Part shown: piece after piece, positions 1 to 5,089 of the stretch | Layout of the letters: each line of letters begins with the position of its first letter | How positions within the stretch are numbered: position 1 is the stretch's first letter | Assembly (NCBI GenBank): GCA_019752245.1 | Contig: JAIEMH010000123.1 | Location: 1 to 5,089, forward strand | DNA length: 5,089 bases | Direction of reading: 5' to 3' | Source of the DNA: Flavobacteriaceae bacterium | Lineage (GTDB): Bacteria > Bacteroidota > Bacteroidia > Flavobacteriales > Flavobacteriaceae | Notes under the pieces: generated by a model | The model's input: only the letters and a program-made list of their open reading frames with translations | Told to the model about the DNA's origin: nothing | Databases searched by the model: none | Made by a program: the position numbers and the translations under genes

Positions 1-531
1 CATTTTGAAGATGTAGTTGACAATCCATATTTAGATGATTTTTACCATCAAATGGAACGTTGGTCGTTTAATTTACAGATTTATTTCTTGAACAGTCGTT
101 TTCGTCAAGTGCTACAAATTCGCGAAAGCGGTAAAAAAATCATTCAAGATAGAACGATTTATGAAGATGCTCACATATTTGCACCCAATCTTCACGCTAT
201 GGGATTGATGACCAATCGTGATTTTGAAAACTACAAATCGCTATTTGAATTGATGGAAAGTTTGGTAGAAGCACCAGATTTATTAATTTATTTAAGAAGT
301 TCAATCCCGAATTTAGTTGGGCAAATTCACAAACGTGGTCGCGATTATGAAAACTCAATTTCTATTGATTATTTAAGTAGATTGAACGAACGTTATGAAG
401 CTTGGATTACCACTTACGACAAAGGAAAACTATTAATTATTGATGTTGACAACATAGATTTTGTAAATAATCCAGAAGATTTAGGAATGATTATCAATAG
501 AATTGATGCCGAAATAAACGGATTATTCTAG
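1..531 (+). CDS. Deoxynucleoside kinase (dNK family), 3' part, 5' end cut by window
   Basis: The frame is open from base 1, giving 176 residues up to the TAG stop at 529-531. The Met at 52 is internal, because conserved family sequence (DNPYLDDFY, about residues 7-15) lies before it. The enzyme phosphorylates deoxynucleosides to 5'-monophosphates with ATP in the cytoplasm, as part of dNTP salvage. Visible family marks are Glu3 in FEDVVDNPYL, at the place of the catalytic Glu of the family's 'EP' motif; the RW...LQIYFLNSRF helix; DRTIYEDAHIFA (residues 50-61), matching the substrate-binding (D/E)R(S/T) motif; IYLR (96-99); the arginine-rich lid KRGRDYE (111-117); and YLSRLNERYEAW. The family is usually about 200-215 residues, so some 30-40 residues including the P-loop are missing to the left. 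The motif set resembles bacterial deoxyadenosine/deoxyguanosine kinases, but substrate preference cannot be read from this. The gene converges on the glycan operon and looks functionally unrelated to it. Confidence 0.9.
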   Translation, partial: HFEDVVDNPYLDDFYHQMERWSFNLQIYFLNSRFRQVLQIRESGKKIIQDRTIYEDAHIFAPNLHAMGLMTNRDFENYKSLFELMESLVEAPDLLIYLRSSIPNLVGQIHKRGRDYENSISIDYLSRLNERYEAWITTYDKGKLLIIDVDNIDFVNNPEDLGMIINRIDAEINGLF

Positions 532-544
532 AATCAAAAATATC

Positions 545-575
545 AAAATGCCTTACTTATTGTGAGGCATTTTTT
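545..575. terminator. Bidirectional intrinsic terminator between convergent genes
   Basis: A 12-bp stem pairs 545-556 with 562-573 (one T-G pair at 554/564) around the 5-nt loop TTATT at 557-561. On the plus strand the stem runs into T's at 570-575, ending kinase transcription. On the minus strand it is followed by TTTTGATATTTTTG, a weaker interrupted U tract, so it should also stop the mannosidase transcript. The kinase stop is 13 bp before the stem. The mannosidase stop codon (574-576) directly abuts it, and the plus-strand T tract runs into that codon. No RNA data are available, but symmetry and position make the role likely. Confidence 0.85.
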
Positions 576-3084
576 ATTTTAAAGTATCAAACAACGACTT
601 TACTTTAATGTCTGTAACTGGTTTTGAAAGTTTGACAATTACCTTTTGATTAGGCAAGACATCAAAATAATTATCACTAAAAAAAGGTTCTTCATTAGCA
701 GACAAATAAACATTTTTAGCCAAAACGTCTGAAGTTATTTCCACAGTTAAATTATCAATTTTTGTTACTTTAATAGTTGGCTTATTGAGGTTTAACTCTT
801 TTGGTTTAACAAAATAGTATAGTGCTTCGGCAGTTTTTCCTTCTTTTGTTTTATAGGATATAGAAAACAGCGATTTTGACCTATCTTTAATCGCAACGTT
901 GTCTCTTGGAATTTCAAAATGTAGTTCGCTTGAATTTTCAGAGGTTTCAAAACTTTCATCAATTTTCCACAATTCTTTTCCATTAAAATCTAACAATGCA
1001 ATTTTAAAATCACCATCATAGGATTTTAAATCATCATTGATTACATAAATTTGATAATTATTTTTGTCTTCTGTTGCAGCAATCAATAGGTTATTAAAAC
1101 TTCTTTTTACTTGATATTGAAGTGCTTTCCACCTTCCGAAGTAATCTACTGCACTCCAAGAAGTGACAGGCCAACAATCGTTTAATTGCCAAAATAATGT
1201 TCCCATACAATTAGGTTTGGCTCTTCTGTGGGCTTCTATAGCAGTTTTCATTCCGTCTGCTTGCAACAATTGGGAAACATAAATATAATCTGCAAATGCC
1301 GTTGGAACTTTATAATCACGTTCCATATATTCATTGATAGTTTGATAACCAGTTGCATGCTTTTGATGATTTTTGACGACTTCAGAATATAAATTTAAAT
1401 CCTCTTTGGAAGCAAAACTTTGGAAAGTTTCAAGATTAGGCATTCCTTGAAATCCATATTCACTCATGAATCTACCAACCTTTTTTTCATAGATTTCAAA
1501 AGGCTCTTTTCCCCACCAAACACCCCAATAATGTGAATCTCCTTGAGTTAAACTCTCCTTTTTACCCCAACCAATGGATGGCGACGAAGGCCAGTATCTA
1601 TTTTCTTTTGGAGAAAGCAAGCTGTCTAATGTTTTAGGAATCAATTTATAAAAAAGGGCTTCATAATCCTTCCAGATTTTAGTCGAATCTTGCTCTGAAT
1701 ACTTGTATTGTTTTTGCCAACCCCAGTTTTTCCAGCCTTCATCACTTTCATTATTGCCACACCAAAGTGCAATACTCGGATGGTTTTGCAAACGAGTTAC
1801 ATTGTCGATTACTTCATTTTTTACATTATCAAGAAAATCATCATCACCTGGATACATGGCGCATGCAAACATAAAATCTTGCCAAACTAGAATGCCTTTT
1901 TTATCACATTCTTCATAAAAAACATCGTCAGCATAAACTCCTCCACCCCAAACGCGCAGCATGTTCATGTTAGTATCAACTGCATTTTTCACAATTGATT
2001 TATAAACAGAATCGGTAGTTCTTGGCAAAAAACTATCTGGTGGAATATAATTTGCACCTTTCATAAAAACTGGAATTCCGTTCAATTTGAAATAAAAGCT
2101 TTTACCAATAGCATCTTTTTCTTGCATTAATTCTATAGTTCTTAATCCTATATTCAATTTTTTACTGTCAATTTTTCTTCTGTTTTGTGACAAATTTAAT
2201 TCGAATGGATAAAGAACTGCTTCTCCTAAACCGTTAGTCCACCAACGTTTTGGATTCTTAATTTCATAAGGAAATGCAACAGTATTTATTCCTGCTTTTA
2301 AAGTAACAGATTGCTCTTTGTCATTTATTTTTAAAGTATATTTTCCTGCTTTTTGAGAATTTATTGTAGTTTTAAATGTAAGTTTTGCAATAGCATCAGA
2401 TAGAACATCTTGATCATATTTTATATTTTCAATAGTTGCATCATTCCAAAAACACAGCGTTATAGGTTTGTAAATTCCTGCAGTTACAAATCTTGGACCC
2501 CAATCCCAGCCATATTGATATTGGGCTTTTCTAGTAAATATTCTTTCATCAGAAGGCAATGTGTACGGAAGTTTCTTGGCTTCTTCTTTTCCGATTTTTA
2601 CTGCTGCATTGAAAACTATTCTTAAATCATTTTTGCCAGTTTTTAATAGGTTTTTCACATTTACTTTCCAAGTTCTAAACATATTGTTGGCTTCTAAAAT
2701 CTTTTTATTGTTTAAGAAAACCTCAGCATAAGTATCTAAACCTTCCAATTGAAGCATGCTATTTTGGTTAGAAATTTCTTTATTGGAAATTGTAAAAGTT
2801 GTTTGATATTCCCAATCTTCATTTTCAATCCATTGCAACTGTTTTTCATTATTTGATAGAAATGGATTTGGAATGATTTTATTTAAAAACAAATCAGTAT
2901 GAACTGTCCCAGGAATTGATGCTGGCAACCAATTTAGATCAGATTTCTTTTTGAAAATCCATGTTTGAGAACTTAAATTGCGTTGCGAATTTTGTGCTGA
3001 AAGTGTTAGACAAATGCCCAGTAGAAAAATTATTTGTAGATAAAATTTCTTTAATTTTGGAGCATATGAATCATTAAATTTCAT
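574..3084 (-). CDS. GH2 beta-mannosidase, exported
   Basis: This 836-residue exo-beta-D-mannosidase (EC 3.2.1.25 type) removes terminal beta-mannose, for example from Man-beta-1,4-GlcNAc of N-glycan cores or from manno-oligosaccharides. Residues 1-30 look like a Sec signal peptide: a lysine-rich start, hydrophobic segment about 15-28, then LSA|Q as a plausible signal peptidase I site. LGIC is a poor lipobox. The order of domains is an N-terminal jelly-roll (about 35-215) with the mannosidase-typical YGWDWGPR (191-198), an Ig-like domain (about 216-320), a TIM barrel (about 325-660), and two C-terminal beta domains (about 665-836) ending in the FSDNYFDVLP signature (802-811). Catalytic residues are intact: acid/base Glu446 in WCGNNE (codon 1747-1749) and nucleophile Glu542 in SEYGFQG (codon 1459-1461). 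RVWGGGVYADD (377-387) and FWQLNDCWP (631-639) also fit. Length is normal for Bacteroidota homologues. The ATG abuts the cutC stop, so translation is probably coupled. The natural substrate (N-glycan or mannan) is inferred from its neighbours. Confidence 0.95.
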   Translation of the reverse strand: MKFNDSYAPKLKKFYLQIIFLLGICLTLSAQNSQRNLSSQTWIFKKKSDLNWLPASIPGTVHTDLFLNKIIPNPFLSNNEKQLQWIENEDWEYQTTFTISNKEISNQNSMLQLEGLDTYAEVFLNNKKILEANNMFRTWKVNVKNLLKTGKNDLRIVFNAAVKIGKEEAKKLPYTLPSDERIFTRKAQYQYGWDWGPRFVTAGIYKPITLCFWNDATIENIKYDQDVLSDAIAKLTFKTTINSQKAGKYTLKINDKEQSVTLKAGINTVAFPYEIKNPKRWWTNGLGEAVLYPFELNLSQNRRKIDSKKLNIGLRTIELMQEKDAIGKSFYFKLNGIPVFMKGANYIPPDSFLPRTTDSVYKSIVKNAVDTNMNMLRVWGGGVYADDVFYEECDKKGILVWQDFMFACAMYPGDDDFLDNVKNEVIDNVTRLQNHPSIALWCGNNESDEGWKNWGWQKQYKYSEQDSTKIWKDYEALFYKLIPKTLDSLLSPKENRYWPSSPSIGWGKKESLTQGDSHYWGVWWGKEPFEIYEKKVGRFMSEYGFQGMPNLETFQSFASKEDLNLYSEVVKNHQKHATGYQTINEYMERDYKVPTAFADYIYVSQLLQADGMKTAIEAHRRAKPNCMGTLFWQLNDCWPVTSWSAVDYFGRWKALQYQVKRSFNNLLIAATEDKNNYQIYVINDDLKSYDGDFKIALLDFNGKELWKIDESFETSENSSELHFEIPRDNVAIKDRSKSLFSISYKTKEGKTAEALYYFVKPKELNLNKPTIKVTKIDNLTVEITSDVLAKNVYLSANEEPFFSDNYFDVLPNQKVIVKLSKPVTDIKVKSLFDTLK

Positions 3085-3087
3085 TTA
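3082..3087 (-). promoter_or_regulatory. Zero-gap stop/start junction (cutC to beta-mannosidase)
   Basis: On the minus strand the bases read TAAATG: the TAA stop of cutC is followed at once by the ATG of the beta-mannosidase. There is no Shine-Dalgarno sequence upstream. The preceding bases are A/T-rich and lie inside cutC. Reinitiation by the ribosome finishing cutC is the simplest reading, which fixes this ATG as the start and ties mannosidase output to cutC translation. Confidence 0.7.
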
Positions 3088-3762
3088 AGAAATGGTTTTT
3101 AGTTTAGACTTTAAGGAAATAATTTCTTTGGGATTTGCCTTTTCGCTTCCATTGGTAATTGCTGAAGAGTGAAACCAATTGGATTTAGTTTTTTGTTTGA
3201 TTAAATCAATATTAGACGACCGCAATCCACCGCCAGGCATTATAACTATTCTATTATCAGCTTTTTCGACTAACTCAGCTAATTGATTGATTCCTTCGAC
3301 AGCATTTTGGGCTTGACCCGAAGTTAAAATGGTTTTAAAACCACATTCAATGATTTCTTCTAATGATTTGAAAGCATCAGAAACCTCATCAAAAGCACGA
3401 TGAAAAGTACATGGAAATGGTTTGGCTAAAGCTACTAATTCTGTATTTCTTTCAACATCAATTTCATTGTTTTCATTCAAAATTCCGAAAACAAAACCAT
3501 TCACTTTCAACGATTTAAACTGCAGAATGTTGAATTTAATTTGAAAAAACTCTTCTTCAGAATAAACAAAATTCCCTCCTCTTGGACGAATCATTATGTA
3601 TAAATCTATAGTAACTAATTTTCTTGTATTAATTATGTCTAATGCTTTTGGAGTTGTTCCTCCAACTGCAATATCGTCACAAAGTTCTATTCTGTCAGCT
3701 CCATTTTCTTGAGCAACTATTGCTGATTCTAAATTAAAGCAAGCTATTTCGAGTTTGTTCAT
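3085..3762 (-). CDS. cutC: CutC-family TIM-barrel protein (function uncertain)
   Basis: This 225-residue protein belongs to the CutC family (PF03932). The family was named for copper tolerance in Escherichia coli, but that role is disputed and no reaction is firmly known. It is unrelated to choline trimethylamine-lyase, also called CutC. Family marks are EIACFN (5-10), GADRIELC (21-28), GGTTP (34-38), MIRPRGGNFVYS (57-68), HRAFD (121-125), ILTSGQ (145-150), IMPGGGLR (174-181) and FHSSA (197-201). Polar residues at strand ends (Glu5, Glu26, Arg59, Arg61, His121) are kept, which suggests an intact pocket. The length is a little short of the E. coli protein (about 248), at the C-terminus. No signal peptide or membrane segment is present, so it is probably cytoplasmic. 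The start overlaps the glycosylasparaginase stop by 1 nt, and the stop abuts the beta-mannosidase ATG. This context points to sugar or glycan metabolism rather than metal handling; that part is inference. Confidence 0.92.
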   Translation of the reverse strand: MNKLEIACFNLESAIVAQENGADRIELCDDIAVGGTTPKALDIINTRKLVTIDLYIMIRPRGGNFVYSEEEFFQIKFNILQFKSLKVNGFVFGILNENNEIDVERNTELVALAKPFPCTFHRAFDEVSDAFKSLEEIIECGFKTILTSGQAQNAVEGINQLAELVEKADNRIVIMPGGGLRSSNIDLIKQKTKSNWFHSSAITNGSEKANPKEIISLKSKLKTIS

Positions 3763-3764
3763 TA
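3760..3764 (-). promoter_or_regulatory. TAATG stop/start overlap (glycosylasparaginase to cutC)
   Basis: The minus strand reads TAATG: the TAA stop of the glycosylasparaginase shares its last A with the ATG of cutC. No Shine-Dalgarno sequence precedes it. A weak all-A/T inverted repeat (3761-3767 with 3772-3778, 4-nt loop) covers the site in the mRNA and would be opened by ribosomes translating the upstream gene. Translational coupling is therefore likely. Confidence 0.65.
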
Positions 3765-4757
3765 TTTCAAAAAATAATTTGCGTCAACTAATTTATTTCC
3801 AGAAGCATCGTTTACTGCATAATTGAAACCGCCTTGAATGCAATAGGCACCATATTCACCTTTTTTATTTAAAGCAATAAATCCGACTTGAATATCTTTA
3901 AGATTCTTATTTCTGTTTTTAGTCAATTTCACAATTCTGGAAACGGCTTCTTCGCAAGCTTTTTGAGGTGATTTTCCTTGACGCATTAGCTCAACAACCA
4001 AATGACAGCCAGCAATTCTTATTACTTCTTCTCCATGACCGGTTGCAGTTGCTGCTCCAATTTCGTTATCAACATACAATCCTGCTCCAATAATTGGTGA
4101 ATCTCCTACGCGTCCGTGCATTTTGTATGCCATTCCGCTTGTGGTGCATGCTCCAGATAAATTTCCTGCACTATCCAAGGCAATCATTCCTATAGTGTCG
4201 TGATTTTCGATGTTGGCAATTGGTTTGTATTGACTGGTTTTGAGCCATTCTTTCCATTCTTTTTCTGAGGCTTCTACCAATAAATTTTCTTTAGTAAAAC
4301 CTTGCGAAAGCGCAAATTGTAGCGCACCATCACCAACCAACATTACATGCGGCGTTTTTTCCATAACGGCTCTTGCTACAGAAATAGGATGCTTAATATA
4401 TTCTAGACAAGCTACTGAACCAATATTGGAAAATTCATCCATAATGCAAGCATCAAGAGTCACTCTTCCGTCTCTATCAGGTCGTCCACCATAGCCTACG
4501 CTTCGTTCTGTTGGATCACCTTCTGGAATTTTCACTCCAGCTTCAACCGCATCTAAAGCGCGTCCGTTATTTTTTAGAACTTCCCATGCTGCACCATTGG
4601 CTTTTACTCCAAAATTCCAAGTAGAAAGTACAATTGGTTTGTTTACTTTTCCATCAAAAACAATAGAATTTTCTTCTTCTTGAGATTTAAAAGAATTTAA
4701 TGCTAGTGCTATAGAACCAACCGCTGCGGTTTTTATAAAATTTCTTCTATTTGCCAT
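3762..4757 (-). CDS. N4-(beta-N-acetylglucosaminyl)-L-asparaginase (glycosylasparaginase), Tat-exported
   Basis: This 331-residue Ntn-hydrolase (EC 3.5.1.26) cleaves the amide between GlcNAc and Asn, the last bond of N-glycoprotein breakdown. It acts on glycosylated Asn freed from peptide. It is made as one chain that cuts itself before a Thr to form alpha and beta subunits; here the site is Asp187-Thr188 in HDTIGM (186-191; Thr188 codon 4194-4196). Residues known from the crystallised flavobacterial enzyme are all found at a constant offset of 36: Trp47, Ser86, Thr188, Thr206, Arg216, Asp219, Thr239 and Gly240. The precursor is therefore complete and should be active. The N-terminus NRRNFIK (3-9) followed by a hydrophobic stretch (about 10-20) is a twin-arginine signal, so export of the folded protein to the periplasm is likely. 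The gene sits 9 bp after a probable hexosaminidase and overlaps cutC by 1 nt. Confusion with a plain type-2 asparaginase is unlikely given the full residue match. Confidence 0.95.
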   Translation of the reverse strand: MANRRNFIKTAAVGSIALALNSFKSQEEENSIVFDGKVNKPIVLSTWNFGVKANGAAWEVLKNNGRALDAVEAGVKIPEGDPTERSVGYGGRPDRDGRVTLDACIMDEFSNIGSVACLEYIKHPISVARAVMEKTPHVMLVGDGALQFALSQGFTKENLLVEASEKEWKEWLKTSQYKPIANIENHDTIGMIALDSAGNLSGACTTSGMAYKMHGRVGDSPIIGAGLYVDNEIGAATATGHGEEVIRIAGCHLVVELMRQGKSPQKACEEAVSRIVKLTKNRNKNLKDIQVGFIALNKKGEYGAYCIQGGFNYAVNDASGNKLVDANYFLK

Positions 4758-4766
4758 ATTTTCTAT

Positions 4767-5089
4767 TTATTCAACTCCAATTTCATCTACAAACAACCAT
4801 GCGTTAGAACCAGCGCCTGGATTTCCGTCTGGAATTTTTCCGAAATTAGTTGCTATTACCTTTAAGAATCTTCCTTTTTTAGAAATATCATTTACTGCAA
4901 CTTCACCTCTCATTTGAACTATTTCTTCCGATGAAACTTGTTTAGCTCTTTCAAAATTAATTCCATCATTAGAAACTAAAATCTCAATATTCTTTGGGAA
5001 ATAAATCCAACTTCCTTCGTTTTCTAAAAAGCTAATTGTGAGTTTATTTATTTCTTCTGTTTTTCCAAAATCGATGGTTGCAATTAAAT
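4767..5089 (-). CDS. C-terminal F5/8-type-C-like domain, probably of a GH20 beta-N-acetylhexosaminidase (partial)
   Basis: A minus-strand frame is open from the window edge to a TAA stop at 4767-4769, giving 106 residues of the C-terminus; the start lies beyond 5089. The translation is a beta-rich discoidin/F5/8 type C-like module: IDFGKTEEINKLTISF, then IYFPKNIEILVSNDGINF, then GRFLKVIATNFGKIP, then PGAGSNAWLFVDEI near the end. That last pattern (strand, 'NFG', 'PGAG..AWLFVDEI') is what I recognise from the tail of Bacteroidota GH20 hexosaminidases, which remove terminal beta-GlcNAc or GalNAc. No catalytic part is in the window, so the GH20 call is inferred from the tail and from the neighbouring genes. 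Another secreted glycosidase with the same carbohydrate-binding-like tail is possible. It is the first visible gene of the operon, with a 9-bp gap to the glycosylasparaginase. Confidence 0.75.
   Translation of the reverse strand, partial: LIATIDFGKTEEINKLTISFLENEGSWIYFPKNIEILVSNDGINFERAKQVSSEEIVQMRGEVAVNDISKKGRFLKVIATNFGKIPDGNPGAGSNAWLFVDEIGVE

Larger units (their letters stand above)
574..5089 (-). other. Operon: probable hexosaminidase - glycosylasparaginase - cutC - beta-mannosidase
   Basis: Four co-directional genes are joined by gaps of 9, -1 and 0 nt. There is no terminator-like hairpin between them, and a clear terminator follows the last gene. One polycistronic mRNA is the natural reading. 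No promoter is visible at the internal junctions, since there is no room for one between genes, so control must come from beyond 5089. The products together can dismantle Man-GlcNAc-GlcNAc-Asn, which suggests the tail end of an N-glycan utilisation locus. Endoglycosidase, alpha-mannosidase, fucosidase or SusC/D-type genes, if present, would be upstream and outside this window. Confidence 0.8.

Noticed and set aside
52..54. ATG at 52 as the true start of the kinase
   Set aside because: The same frame is open to base 1 and the residues before this Met match the conserved DNPYL region, so the real start and the P-loop lie outside the window.
792..983. Minus-strand open frame of 63 codons inside the beta-mannosidase
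   Set aside because: It lies wholly within a well-conserved gene in another frame, has Lys/Leu-rich low-complexity composition and resembles no family.
1703..1918. Plus-strand open frames (1703-1918 and 1708-1890) opposite the beta-mannosidase catalytic region
   Set aside because: They are antisense to the conserved acid/base region; the Cys/Ser/Phe-rich translations are typical of shadow frames.
2410..2625. Plus-strand open frame of 71 codons opposite the mannosidase N-terminal domain
   Set aside because: It is antisense to the conserved YGWDWGPR region with no family resemblance and no sign of its own promoter.
2995..3084. Lipoprotein signal in the beta-mannosidase (Cys25 in LGIC)
   Set aside because: Ile just before the Cys breaks the lipobox rule (Gly, Ala or Ser expected), and LSA|Q a few residues later is a good signal peptidase I site.
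4240..4494. Plus-strand open frame of 84 codons opposite the glycosylasparaginase
   Set aside because: It is antisense to conserved alpha-subunit sequence; the Ser/Thr/Pro-rich translation is a by-product of the real gene.

Overview
The window looks like chromosomal DNA from a member of the Bacteroidota, most probably Flavobacteriaceae. It is strongly A/T-rich, the genes are tightly packed, and no Shine-Dalgarno sequence precedes the starts that can be inspected. The proteins (flavobacterial-type deoxynucleoside kinase, Bacteroidota-type GH2 beta-mannosidase, glycosylasparaginase close to the Flavobacterium/Elizabethkingia enzyme) agree with this. The assignment rests on recognition of sequence style and families, not on a search.

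Layout. Positions 1-531 (+) hold the 3' part of a deoxynucleoside kinase gene. A short convergent gap (532-573) contains a strong hairpin that can terminate transcription from both sides. All the rest (574-5089) is on the minus strand. Read in the direction of transcription it is: the C-terminal end of an F5/8-type-C-like domain protein, most likely a GH20 beta-N-acetylhexosaminidase (start off the window); a glycosylasparaginase with a Tat-type signal; a CutC-family TIM-barrel protein; and a GH2 beta-mannosidase with a Sec signal peptide. The junctions are 9 bp, a 1-nt stop/start overlap (TAATG), and a direct abutment (TAAATG). This is almost certainly one transcript whose promoter lies beyond position 5089.

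How the genes fit together. The three enzymes match the three bonds of the chitobiose-mannose core of an Asn-linked glycan: beta-mannosidase for Man-beta-1,4-GlcNAc, hexosaminidase for GlcNAc-beta-1,4-GlcNAc, and glycosylasparaginase for the GlcNAc-Asn amide. The window therefore looks like the downstream end of a glycoprotein (N-glycan) salvage locus. CutC is the odd member. It has no export signal, its old 'copper homeostasis' label does not fit the locus, and it is translationally coupled on both sides to glycan-degrading enzymes. This is the best lead in the window. The kinase is an unrelated convergent housekeeping/salvage gene. There is no intergenic stretch longer than 42 bp, and I saw no tRNA, rRNA, CRISPR array, insertion sequence or large repeat.
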